From the NCBI GenBank assembly GCA_029964075.1, contig CM057150.1:1054001-1118000 (forward strand): a stretch of 64,000 nucleotides of DNA, read 5' to 3'. This document shows positions 1 to 10,841 of the stretch, piece after piece. Below the pieces are notes generated by a model. It was not told the origin of the DNA and searched no databases. It saw only the letters and a program-made list of their open reading frames with translations. Both the position numbers and the translations under genes were made by a program. The stretch comes from Patiria pectinifera. Its lineage: Eukaryota > Echinodermata > Asteroidea > Valvatida > Asterinidae. Positions within the stretch are counted from its first letter, which is position 1. Every line of letters begins with the position of its first letter.

Positions 1-1010
1 AGGTCTTTTCTGCATTAAGTTCATCTTGTATATTAAGTTTGAAGTGATTACCGCAAATCTTGCCACATATATCAAGTGATACCTGCCGCTAGAGGGCACT
101 CTAACATTTTATGACGTCACCTGTAATATGTTTCTGAAGTACAGCCTAGGCAGACACTCACATCGTTGGAAGCAAGTTCGTATTAATTTTAAATAATAAG
201 GCACTTCCGGTTTTGACCGGAAGGAAGGGTCACATGATTTTGTACTTAATACCGAAAATTACGACCCTGCAATATTGTTTCAATTGCCATAAAGAACAAA
301 ATCAAATCTGTAACAGTTGATTTTACATTGATTTTCAAAGATTAAATTTAGAAATCTTTGATTGCTTGTAATATGATACTTGATGACGTCATTGTGACGT
401 CATTACCAGAATTCTCCAGAGCTATATTTACTGTGCTATACATGTATATACCGGTAGCCACATCTTGATTACATCTCTCACAGTTGATTTTTTTAGCAAT
501 TGTTTAAGGTTTAAAGATTGTTTTATTGTAACTTCTGGTCTGATGACGTAATCATTTTTTTCGCGCACAGGTGTTGTCTGCATTATGGTCATCATGTACA
601 TTAATTTTGAAGCGATTACCGCAAACATCACCACAGACATCAAGTGAAATGCATTTTTTGACATTTTTTAACCTGCCGCTAGAGGGCGCTCCAACACTTC
701 ATGGCGTCACCCATCATTTTTTTTGAAAGGTCAATCCAGGCAGACACTAACATCATTAAAAGCGAATTCATATCTTCTTCCACTTTCAAATTATTAGGCA
801 CTTCCGGTTTCGACTGGAAGGAAGGGTCACATGATTTTACGCGCACAAGATAAAATGAAGAGCATGTATTATCATGTTGATTCCCGTGAAATTCAAGTTC
901 CGGTCTGTCACGGTTGATTTTATATGGAATTTCAAAGATTAAATTTATTAAACTTTCAAGTGAAATCACGTGACACATGATGACGTCATAATGACGTAAT
1001 TTCAAAAATG
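1..1010. repeat. Diverged tandem repeat, period ~568 bp
   Basis: The stretch from 1 reappears from 569 with the same order of landmarks: AGGT..TCTGCATTA, GATTACCGCAAA, CCTGCCGCTAGAGGGC, GCACTTCCGGTTT, GGAAGGAAGGGTCACATGATTTT, TTTCAAAGATTAAATTTA and a TGACGTCAT-rich tail. A partial third copy of the GTTGATTTT..AAAGATT segment lies at about 480-560. Short indels and many substitutions separate the copies, so the duplication is old. No coding potential was seen. The left edge of the window cuts the array. Confidence 0.8.
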
Positions 1011-2201
1011 CACATCTTCAGTGGATTGTGCATTCATGTATTGACAAATACATTCATGTATTGACAATTATTGGCAAATGAAGTTCATATATGTTTCCAT
1101 TTTTCCAAACAGTTCCGGAGAAGAATTGTGTCTTGGACATGTTGGAGAATAAAAAAAAAAAAAAAATAGAGAACTTTTACAGTAACAAAGTTGGGCTCAA
1201 GGCCCAACACCTAACTAGAGGTTGTACATGTAGGAACAACCGCACAGTGCTGGGCCATTGTTGATGTTGACGTTGATTGTTGATTTTGATGTTAATGTTG
1301 ACATGGTTGATTGTTGATGTTTATGCTGATGTTGAGGATTGAGGATTGAGAGTTGAAAAATAGCGTGTGTAGTAATTACATGTATACAGAGGATAGTTAA
1401 AAAGAGTCAGGTGAGGATCTGCACGCGCATATGTACATGTACACGTATGCTGCTGTACTGTAAACCATAGAGCAAGCACAATCGTTACTCAAACCCATTA
1501 AATAGCTCATATCTCTCAAAATAAAGGTCGCACACTATTGGTGCAATACAAAATATTGCTCGCCATACCCTCTTTACCCCAATGTGCATGTTTGTAGAAA
1601 AAAGCGCCCAATTTCAAAAAAGCGCCCAATTTCAAAAAAGCGCCAAATTTCAAAAAAGTGCCCAATTGGTGGGTGGTCACACCCCACCCTCAACCCCAAG
1701 CAATGCCCCAGGGGTAGGGGAAGGGAAGGCTGTGAAAAGGAAGTCTATGTTATTTCTAAAGTGTTCACTTGCATATTATTTATTTACATTTGTTTCGCTA
1801 TGCAACATACATACATGTACATGTTCAAAATTCGGTGGAACGGGGGAGTAGGCGGGGCCTAGCCAGGTGGGTGGGGGGGGGGGGGGGGTACACGACCTAC
1901 TATTCATCCACTGGTCTACAAATGATACACAGTCTGATTCTGTTTGTGAAAATGTGCTAAATTCATGAACAATACCAATTATACAAGTTATTACTCAAAA
2001 CAAAGGAAAACACTGAAAATACACTTTTTAAGGTTTTTGTTGAAATTTACTATTTTTGGAGCGCTTCTGCAAAAAGGCTAAACAATAACCCAACATTTTC
2101 TCACCAGTCATGAAAAGACCAATGTCTGAACTAACCGTAGCCGAAGGGAAATTATTCTGAGTGCCCTGGCAAGTGCCATTTTGGAGGGATAAAAAAATCT
2201 T
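1011..2201. other. Non-coding stretch with simple repeats
   Basis: No gene recognised. It holds a GTTGAT-type microsatellite (1248-1352), a short hairpin GTTGGGC..GCCCAAC (about 1190-1210), four 18-bp copies of an AAAAAAGCGCCCAATTTC unit (1598-1669) and a G16 run (1873-1888). Open frames here are short and low complexity. Confidence 0.7.
1598..1669. repeat. 18-bp minisatellite, 4 copies
   Basis: Four head-to-tail copies of AAAAAAGCGCCCAATTTC start at 1598, 1616, 1634 and 1652. The last two carry one or more substitutions. The apparent open frames across it are repeat translation and not a gene. Confidence 0.9.
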
Positions 2202-4081
2202 AATAATTACTAGCCTTGACCAAGGGTATCAGCTTGTTCCCATACGAGCTTGTTCCCGCTACCGCACACCGCGCGCACCGCGACACAATCACTAGTTGTA
2301 CTATACCGTTAGCCTCAACGACCCTTGCGAGTGCTTTGTGTGCATGTACGTATGCCCCACACACACTTCCGCAAACAGCCGAACAGTATTAAGTTGAGGC
2401 GGAAGATAGCCTTGACGCAACCGTGGCGAATTCTTATGTGTTTCTTTATAGTTTCGACCGAAATCGGTCGAAAATTTCTGATGCGCATATATTACACGAT
2501 ATCCAATCAAAGCCCGTAAACTTTGACCCCCGACATACATATTCATGACCCGCAAATTACTGTATACACCACACACATGTATGTTCACTCAAACCATGGT
2601 ACATGTATGTCCAGGTATTTCAATCCCATTTTAAACCATTTCTCCAGTTTTAACAAATGAAATATGCCGCTATAGGCCTATGAGTGAACAATTGTTCAAA
2701 ATGATATATTTCCCATGTATTGCGAATTGGACAGTTCAAGACAGTCCGCCGACGTTTTGTCGGTGCAACAGCGTACATTATCACGCCGCTACCTGCCCGT
2801 GATATTCTGACACTAGTGACAGCGATTGTAGGGAACAGGTCAACTCGGACCCAGGTCAAATCGTACCCAGGTCAAATCGTGCCCATTTAATCGAATGCAG
2901 GTTAACTCGTATCTATAAGCACCCGTATGAATTAACTGCAAGAAACGAGCTATTGACTTTGGGATGGAAATATACGAAACTGTCAGGTACATGGTGAAAA
3001 AAAAACTCTCCCTGAATTCGTACCATGTGCAACATACATTTCATACGTACGTACGGTACGACACATGTATTTTAACGCGTACATGTACGTATGAATCGTA
3101 TGTCGTACCTACGACATACGTACGACATGTAAGTCGTGGATGTAAATCGCACGAGATACAAGTCGTTCTCACAAGATATGTTGAATGTACGACATAATCG
3201 ACAAACAAGTCGAACATACAGATGTAAAGCTAGCTGTGGTCAGTTAAGTGGTTCTAATCTGACATACATGTGGGTCATTCCACGAAGTTGGGTACACAAT
3301 CAATGCATCAGTGACTAGTGGTCCAGTGAAAACAAAGTGCTGTTATTTCTTTTTTGACAAATTAATCACATTTTTTATCGATCCTGATTTATTGAGGATG
3401 AATGGGCGAACAAGAAAAAAATATTTTTTGGGACCTCCAATTGGTCGAAACCCAAACTACGTCACCAAAATATCATGGTATCCATGTTTATTTTAAGAAT
3501 ATTTTGTGACATGAAACATACTCTGTCTTTAATGTACGATTTTGTGTTCCCAAGAGTATAATTTAAATAATGTTTTGCAAATAAAGTTGAACCAATAGAC
3601 GACGTGGTTTCCATGTGACGGTGTGGTACGATTATGTGACGGTGTGGTACGATTATGTGTTTTGGCCTGTGCTTTTGCCTGCGTTGGATGGTCAACGTCT
3701 GATCTATTAAAAATGGGGTCCTTTTCATTTATCTATTTGAAGGGGGTTCGAAAGTTGGTGATTTTTACTGAAGTTAGTCTAAAGTAAGAGGGGAACATGG
3801 CAAGTGTCAAAATTGATTGGTCACAGGCCAGGATACCGCCAGACCATTCCATTCTCATAATGGGGGTGGAGCATCATGTGATTTTCTTTTTCTGGTTTGA
3901 ATTAGGATATTTCAACATTTTTTTTAGACAAAAGAAACAAAACACATAAGAATAAATAGTACAAAACTAAAAAAAATCTTCCCCTAAGAAATAAATTCAT
4001 AATTTGCTTTGATTTAGGCTTCAGCATGTTCAGTAAATTCATCCATTTGGGAATGGTATATCCATAGAACAATGCATCCAA

Positions 4082-5700
4082 CAACACTGTTATGTAATGG
4101 GTACTAGAGGGTGGGAATGGAGTGGGGAAGGGGAGGGTACTGGTGTGGGGAAGGGGGGGGTGGGGTAGGGGAGGGTAGGGACAGGATACGGGAAGGATGG
4201 GGACGGCAAAATGGTTTAGGCATCACATCTTGAGATGTAATCAGAACGTTCGATAATTTGGCATCCATGTTACATGTGAAACCCAACCCTGTCCAATATG
4301 GGAGTCTCAAAGCTAAACTCTCTCACATATTTAGCTGATGTTTCAAATTTGTTCATTTTTAATTAATATACCGGTAAATGAAGTTTTACTCATTTTTTCA
4401 TCAAGTTTAAAGTTTATTACCTAATTTAAGACTGAATTGTTTGTGATGGACTTATGATGGACTTGCAGGAACTTATGATGGACTCGACTACAACACTGTT
4501 ATGTAATGGGAACTAGAAGGGTGGGAATGGAGTGGGGAGGGTAAGGTGGGGTAGAGGAGGGTGGGGACGGGATACGGGAAGGATGGGGATGGCAAAATAG
4601 TTTAGGCATCACATCTTGAGATGTAATCAGAACGTTCGATAATTTGGCATCCATGTTACATGTGAAACCAACCCTGTCCAATATGTAATGGGTACTAGAA
4701 GGGTGGGAATGGAGTGGGGGAGGGTGTGGGGTGGGGTAGGGGAGGGTGGGGACGGGATACGGGAAGGATGGGGATGGCAAAATGGTTTAGGCATCACATC
4801 TTGAGATGTAATCAGAACGTTCGATAATTTGGCATCCATGTTACATGTGAAACCCAACCCTGTCCAATATGGGAGTCTCAAAGCTAAACTCTCTCACATA
4901 TTTAGCTGATGTTTCAAATTTGTTCATTTTTAATTAATATACCGGTAAATGAAGTTTTACTCATTTTTTCATCAAGTTTAAAGTTTATTACCTAATTTAA
5001 GACTGAATTGTTTGTGATGGACTTATGATGGACTTGCAGGAACTTATGATGGACTCGACTACAACACTGTTATGTAATGGGAACTAGAAGGGTGGGAATG
5101 GAGTGGGGAGGGTAAGGTGGGGTAGAGGAGGGTGGGGACGGGATACGGGAAGGATGGGGATGGCAAAATAGTTTAGGCATCACATCTTGAGATGTAATCA
5201 GAACGTTCGATAATTTGGCATCCATGTTACATGTGAAACCAACCCTGTCCAATATGTAATGGGTACTAGAAGGGTGGGAATGGAGTGGGGGAGGGTGGGG
5301 TGGGGTAGGGGATGATGGGGACAGGATACGGGAAGGATGGGGACGGCAAAATGGTTTACATGTAGGCATCACATCTTGAGATGTAATCAGAACGTTCGAT
5401 AATTTTGCATCCATGTTACATGTGAAACCAACCCTGTCCAATATGTAATGGGTACTAGAAGGGTGGGAATGGAGTGGGGGAGGGTGTGGGGTGGGGTAGG
5501 GGAGGGTGGGGACGGGATACGGGAAGGATGGGGATGGCAAAATGGTTTAGGCATCACATCTTGAGATGTAATCAGAACGTTCGATAATTTGGCATCCATG
5601 TTACATGTGAAACCCAACCCTGTCCAATATGGGAGTCTCAAAGCTAAACTCTCTCACATCTTTAGCTGTTGTTTCAAACTTGTTCATTTTTAATTAATAT
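4082..5700. repeat. Tandem array of ~190-bp and ~400-bp units
   Basis: Units start near 4082, 4490, 4684, 5061, 5254 and 5444. Each begins with TGTAATGGG..ACTAG, runs through a G-rich minisatellite, then GGCATCACATCTTGAGATG and CCATGTTACATGTGAAACC. Three units (first, third, sixth) go on into an AT-rich second half; the others stop after ~190 bp. The last two blocks differ by few bases, which indicates recent amplification. Proline-rich minus-strand open frames across it are artefacts of the G-rich tract. Confidence 0.85.
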
Positions 5701-5761
5701 AAATGAAGTTTTACTCATTTTTTATCAAGTTTCAAGTTTATTACCTTATAATCCATATATC

Positions 5762-5816
5762 GGTTTCACGTGTAACAGGACACCAATATTTTGGTGTCAT
5801 TGTTACAAGTGAAACC
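5762..5816. repeat. 55-bp palindrome GGTTTCAC..GTGAAACC
   Basis: The arms GGTTTCACGTGTAAC..GACACCAA and TTGGTGTC..GTTACAAGTGAAACC face each other around TATT. It is built from two opposed copies of the motif that recurs through the surrounding element. Confidence 0.85.
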
Positions 5817-6429
5817 ACAAAATTATTTTGCATGGATGCTGTCTTGTGTAAAAGAAATGGTAACATGGCAAAATAAGTTGAATGTGGGTTTGCTTCCTTG
5901 TGTTTTACACATGTTTGGTGTAGACAAACATTTTTGGAACAGACAATACAAGAAAAAATGTGTATGAAGGGCCAAATTTATATAATTTGCCCATTTCATG
6001 TGAATGAACACAGCTGATTTCAATAATCTCATAACGATTAGCCAAAAAATGTATGAATTTAATTAATGTACTTATCAAGCCCTTTTAAATACATTCTATA
6101 CTTGGAGCATATCAATTCTATAAAATAGCAATGGGAAAGGTGATTCCTCATGTTTGGTGTCCATGTTACAGGTGAAACTTGCTTTGCATCTGTTAATAAA
6201 CAACACTGTTAAAAATAAAACGTTTGACAAGATGTCTCAAAATGGTTTATTATTTTAGACACTACATATATGGCAGCACCTAAAAAAGTTATTTTAGTGC
6301 TCTTCACATTATTTTGAAAAACTCACCCTCATGTCACACATTCTGTACCCAACTTTGTGGAATTACCCATATACGACATAATCGACAAACAAGTCGAACA
6401 TACGAGTTACAATCCATATTTTGTACACA

Positions 6430-6665
6430 CGAGATATTAAGTCGTACTTATATACGACTTTGTCGTATGCGACATATATCGTACCCTGTCGACTCGACTT
6501 ATGCACGACATATACATGTATGTCGTACCGGCACCTGTCGACAATATGTCACATGTTTGATATGTCATACCCTGTCGACATATATGTTGTACCCTGTCGA
6601 TGATATTAGTCGTACCCTGTCGCAATATGTCGTACCCTGTCGATATATTAGTCGTACATACGACA
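6430..6665. repeat. Degenerate GTCGTACCCTGTCGA repeat
   Basis: Irregular copies of a unit like TATGTCGTACCCTGTCGA run from about 6470 to 6660, within a wider TACGAC/GTCGTA-rich tract. Related TACGACAT-rich sequence lies at about 3040-3230 on the other side of the nested element. It is interior sequence of the element at 2211-7394. Confidence 0.7.
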
Positions 6666-7403
6666 TATAACTGATAAGTTGTTCAAACAAGTTAAAATCA
6701 GTCTTACAGAATAAGTTTGCTAAAAGAGAGAGATTTTTTCCCATATCCCCTTGACAGCTTAGAAGAAATACCCCCCCCCCCCCAAAAAGTCAGCGGTAGA
6801 TATACTCAATAGTGTGAGCGCTTTTTTTGCCGCTGAACGTGAAAGCGCAGCGTGTCTTACTGCATGGCGCCAGCTGGGCCGGTGCCTACAGTGGACGGCC
6901 CCAACGTGGCCTCTGTGCATGGTGACATCGTTTTTGCTGGCGTGCGGTTTTGTACCGTTTGCAGTTTTTTGAAGGTCTAATTTTTCATCCTTTTCATTTC
7001 ATTTTCGACCCAAACTATGTGTAACTTTTTAAATATTATTCTACTATTATTTAAGATTTTAAGGGGGTGTTTTACAATAATTATTGTTACCACAGGCCGT
7101 CTGGTTTATAAACCTTTGGTCGCATTATGCAATTTAATAAATATTCATTTTTTTTGTCAGCCGTTATCCAATGAGAGAAGACTATTTACCATAGCGCGTA
7201 CTAATTATCATATTCAGCATATACGGTTGCGTCAAGGCTATCTTCTGCCTCGATTTACTGTACGGCTGTTTGCGGAAGTGAGTGTGGGGCGTACGTACAT
7301 GCACACAAAGCACACGCAAGGGTCGTTGGGGCTAATGGTATACAGTACAACATTGTGGGTAGCGGGAACAAGCTGATAGCCTTGGTCAAGGCTAAATAAT
7401 TAC

Positions 7404-7718
7404 GAAAAATTTGTAATAGTTGGCAGCTATTGGGATGTTAAATTAGAAATATCCTGCATTTATACAATTTGATATTTCAATAACAGTAGGGGCCTATTGT
7501 TGCTGCTTAAAAACTAAAAAAAAAAAAAATTAAAACAAAAATACCAGGGTATAGGCCTTACAAACAAAAAAAGTTGTCTGCTTGATACCGGTACATGCCA
7601 TGGATTTTGTACAAAATGCTGTGGACTACTGTACAGTGTACATTGTACGTACATGTACCAGTGTATCACAGCAGACAGCAATTGTAAAATATAAGAATAG
7701 AACTTTACATTTACATAC
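7404..7718. other. Intron or downstream sequence of the Ig gene
   Basis: No exon recognised. It contains an A-rich tract (7517-7530) and TACATGTAC words. It lies between the last Ig exon seen (minus strand) and the TSD of the large element at 2211-7394, so it is probably intronic sequence of the same gene. Confidence 0.5.
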
Positions 7719-8057
7719 CACTGACATTCAATGTAACCATGACTAGTGGGTAGGGTTGCTGTGAGTCTGCAGTGTTGGCCACACACCTCACATCCTGTCT
7801 GTGATTGGTTCTGCTTGGAGTGAATGTCCAGGTTCTTGTAGTATCAACCAAACCATCGCCTGGGCCTGAATTGGTTGGTCCGAAGGTACTCTCCTGGTAA
7901 CTAGGAGAACCGACATCCCACTGGATGGTAGCTGCAGGTCTGGACTCAGCCTGACATGTGAATGTATGTGATGCATCTTGATTTACGCTGACTGAATCTC
8001 CTGGTGAGAATGTACCGTCAGTGTCATACATTGACATGGATGAGTTTTTCGGCGGCA
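7719..8057 (-). CDS. Ig-domain exon 3 (partial gene)
   Basis: This 339-bp exon reads on the minus strand from an acceptor (..ACAAGCAG, exon begins 8057) to a donor (GTGgtatgt, exon ends 7719). Both boundaries are phase 1, typical of exons that each carry one immunoglobulin domain. It encodes ~113 residues with the Ig-fold landmarks FTCQAES (first Cys), IQWDVG (core Trp) and VRCVAN (second Cys). An NSS sequon lies near the start. There is no D-x-G-x-Y-x-C signature, so the subtype is unclear. It is the third of three consecutive Ig exons of one cell-surface or secreted protein; the gene must continue beyond both ends. Family identity (nephrin/Kirre-like, VCBP-like or other) cannot be set from these exons. 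Confidence 0.85.
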
Positions 8058-8356
8058 CTGCTTGTACACATAAGAAAGAAAACAACATCATACAAAATCC
8101 CACAAGTGCTTTTCAAAATGTAATTATTACATGTACAAAGTAAAATCATCAAGTAAGCCTTCACCTTCTTATGTTCACATATCAATTCTTCAGTAAGATA
8201 CACAACCTTGATAGGAATATGCTTATTTGGACACTTTAGTGGTTTAAAAAAATATTCAAACAAATTAATTTCCCTGCACTCTAACAGAGCGGGGGAAAAT
8301 CAATGCTTGCTCCATGAGACATCATTCCTGAGCGAAAAAATACACATAAAATGTAC
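8058..8356 (-). other. Intron between Ig exons 2 and 3
   Basis: It is bounded by a GT donor at 8356-8355 and an AG acceptor at 8059-8058, read on the minus strand, with a pyrimidine-rich stretch ahead of the acceptor. No other feature seen. Confidence 0.75.
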
Positions 8357-8686
8357 CTTTAATATCCAGTGCGATGCTGATGCTCATCCCAGCATGACCA
8401 TCTTTATTGGAAGCTTGGCACTGTAGCATCTTTCCATGATGGCTCCATGTTGGTGATAAGGTAGCCATACTAGTGCTGGTAGTCAACTTATCAGCACCTG
8501 TAACATTCACAGTGTTATCGGGTGTGATGGGCCCACCATCCAGAGCCCAATTGAATGATGCTCCTGGGTTGATGTTTGGTACCTCACAAGTGAATTGACG
8601 AGCCACACCCTCAACAAGATATGCTGTACTACCAGTAGGATAATCACTTCCAGCTGAGTCGGACAAGGTGATGCTTGTAGGGACAA
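8357..8686 (-). CDS. Ig-domain exon 2 (partial gene)
   Basis: A 330-bp minus-strand exon of ~110 residues, flanked by an acceptor (TTGTTCAG, exon begins 8686) and a donor (AAAGgtacat, exon ends 8357). Both are phase 1, so it splices in frame to the exons on either side. Ig landmarks are FTCEVPN (Cys), FNWALDG (Trp) and LQCQASN (Cys), with an NVT sequon between. The exon length equals a single Ig domain plus short linkers. Repeated symmetric exons of this type allow duplication or skipping without frame change. No membrane segment or signal peptide is present in this part. Confidence 0.87.
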
Positions 8687-9501
8687 CTGAACAAGCAAAC
8701 ACATGAAAAATGTGTCACTGATTTTGCCAATTACGGTAGTAATGACCCATGTGCCATATATACATGCAGGTATAGGGCCTTACATTTAACATGTTTAACA
8801 GAAAAGCGCAAAACAAATCACATTCTTATTTTGAGTGCACACATAAATTATCATAATACAATGAACATGTATGTTACACATTTTGTACAATGTACATTCA
8901 GGTATACCGGTAGGTCAAATGAATAGAAAACTGAAAGGAAAATTGTGGATGTGTCTATTAAAGAAATGCATTCCTCTTCAAAAATATAAATGACACTCAT
9001 TCAGGCTTTTAAAAGTCTGCTTTTAATGTCCATATTATTTCATTAGACCTTACACATTGTTCCTTGCTATGTCACTTTTGGCACTTCAAAAATGATGGCC
9101 CGTTGCAGCAGTTGTGCTGTGTGTGTTTGCCAAATGAAAGGGTACCATAAAACCAATGAGCTCAAGATCAAATCGAAACAAAAATGCAGGACAATGTCTT
9201 CAAAAACAAGGGTGGGGACGACCAAATACATGTTAATTTTTGGGTGGGCTAGTACGAAACAGATATTTTATTCATTGGCTTATAATGGCATGTCCAGTAG
9301 TTTGAAAGGATCTTTGAAATATAAAATAGTAACACCCTCTACATGTAATTGCCCAAACCAGATAATTTTACATGTAGGAAAAAAGAAGAAGATGTTTGTC
9401 AAAAGATTGTTTCCTATTAATAAACTTGTTTACTATCCATGTTTGTAACGTGTACACAAAATTTATAAAATATTTCTACCGAAGTACGGTATATTCCTTA
9501 C
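8687..9501 (-). other. Intron between Ig exons 1 and 2
   Basis: An 815-bp interval between the donor at 9501-9500 and the acceptor next to 8687 (minus strand). AT-rich; no embedded element or exon recognised. Confidence 0.7.
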
Positions 9502-9867
9502 CAATAACAATCAGCATTGTTGAGGTTTCATTGTTAGAGGTCCCAACACCTGATTTTCGGAATTGAGCAAAACACTCGTAACTCCCCTCATCAGACGGGA
9601 AATGGACTGAAGAGATAGTCAGTACACTACTGCTGTCTATAGAGTCTGTGCTCATTGCGTACTTCATTGCCCCTCCTGGGTAATTAGGGGCCTGTCCAGT
9701 AAAGACCTTAGCAATAAGGGTTTCATCTTTCTCCCACTGAAGGTAATTGAAACTATAAGAAGCATCACTGACAGAGTAGCTACATGTTAAGAAACCCGAA
9801 GCTCCTTGCTCTGCATACGTTGTCTGTTGCATATCCACTGTAACACTAACAATCTGTCCATTGGATA
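9502..9867 (-). CDS. V-like Ig-domain exon 1 (partial gene)
   Basis: A 366-bp minus-strand exon (~122 residues) between an acceptor (TTCTGACAG, exon begins 9867) and a donor (ATTGgtaagg, exon ends 9502), both phase 1. It has the clearest Ig signature of the three: LTCSYS (Cys), LQWEKD (Trp) and DEGSYECF, which fits the D-x-G-x-Y-x-C motif of V/I-type domains. An NET sequon lies near the C-terminal end. The preceding intron ends at 9868. The upstream exon that would carry the signal peptide was not found in the window. Confidence 0.88.
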
Positions 9868-10615
9868 CTGTCAGAAAACAAAAGAAAGAAAAAAGCAAAG
9901 ATGTGAAATGTGAGGGTTACATGCCCACGAGTACATGTATACACACAAGTGAACATGTACATGAGTGTATGCCCACGGTACAAATGTGTCACTGACACAA
10001 TGTACAATGTACATGTACTTATGTACATTGAACAAGTAGTGTTACATTTTAATTACGTTATTACATTTGTGCATGTGGGTTATTCTATAAATTAGGGGTC
10101 CAAAGTGGGACATTGCATTAAAATGGCTCGAAAGTTATATTACAAATGGTCATATATTTTTTGTTTCTTAGCATTGCTGTCTTGTTGTTTTCTTATCCTT
10201 TTATTTAATGGACAGAATTTGTAAAATACCAAAGAAAAGTAAACAATGTGACCATGAAAGACACACAGCAGAATTGGCTCACAAGTAACAGGGACACGGG
10301 GAAACCAAATGTCACATGTGAAACCATGATATTGGGGAGCACCATATCACATCTTCACACATTTATTTCTTTAAAAACTGTATCTCATATTGAAATCAAG
10401 TTAGAACATTCATCATTTTAACCTACATGGCATAGTTTACCTTTTAAAGGGAATGTACATCATTGGCAATTGTTGTAATTTTCAGAAATGAACTATTTGG
10501 GGGGTTAGTATAATAGATCAAATATTGTTACACTGACATGTTTGAAGTTTTGTGTTCGAAAATGCTGGAAAAACTAAGAAAAACAAAAAAGTTCGAAGAG
10601 TCTGGTTCCCTGACT

Positions 10616-10681
10616 CCACTAAAGATGAAATGGATCAATTTATAGATGCCACTAAAGATGAAATGGATCAATTTATAGATG
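10616..10681 (+). repeat. 33-bp exact tandem duplication
   Basis: Two identical 33-bp copies at 10616-10648 and 10649-10681. The unit is a multiple of three and both copies stay open in one plus-strand frame (reading STKDEMDQFIDA twice), from a TGA at 10543 to a TAA after ARKL. The open stretch is only ~50 codons, so coding status is unproven. Confidence 0.9.
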
Positions 10682-10819
10682 CCAGAAAATTGTAAGGTAA
10701 TAGAACCACTCTAGCTGGCCTGCACCCGTTCATGAACATGTAACCAATAGCAAACAAAATTTGGACTGAACAAAAATGGTAAATTGGAGCAGTAGTTGAG
10801 AAATAGTCAGGTTTTTCCT

Positions 10820-10841
10820 ACGGTGGTCGGCCGACCACCGT
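10820..10841. repeat. Perfect 22-bp palindrome
   Basis: ACGGTGGTCGG is followed directly by its reverse complement with no spacer. It is GC-rich within an AT-rich background. It may be a protein-binding site or an element remnant; nothing further can be said. Confidence 0.85.

Larger units (their letters stand above)
3272..6368. mobile_element. Nested DNA element, TIR GGGTMATTCCAC
   Basis: The 25-bp ends at 3272-3296 and 6344-6368 are inverted copies with 2 mismatches, beginning GGGTMATTCCACR. The flanking 4-mers are ATGT (3268-3271) and ATAT (6369-6372), a possible imperfect 4-bp TSD. It sits inside the element at 2211-7394; the same ~30-bp ACGACATAATCGAC.. segment occurs on both sides of it in the host element. 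The interior has no transposase. It carries a tandem array (4082-5700) and about nine copies of a GTTACATGTGAAACC motif. TIR style and motif repetition link it to the elements at 13440-15411 and 18091-20140. Confidence 0.7.
2211..7394. mobile_element. Long-TIR DNA element with 9-bp TSD (MULE-like)
   Basis: The ends are inverted copies. 2211-2424 matches the reverse complement of 7224-7394, both starting TAGCCTTGACCAAGG. The 9-bp sequence AATAATTAC directly precedes the left end (2202-2210) and directly follows the right end (7395-7403), which is a clean target-site duplication. Nine-base TSDs with long TIRs are usual for Mutator-like elements. No transposase is seen, so it is non-autonomous. 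Its interior holds TACGAC/GTCGTA-rich simple sequence on both sides of a second insertion at 3272-6368. Without that insertion it is about 2.08 kb. The superfamily is inferred from TSD length only. Confidence 0.8.

Noticed and set aside
4104-5641. Proline-rich minus-strand open frames
   Set aside because: They are translations of the G-rich tandem minisatellite and repeat with each unit; no independent coding signal.
9092-9448. 118-codon plus-strand frame inside the Ig intron
   Set aside because: Lies in an intron of the opposite-strand gene, low-complexity composition, no domain recognised.
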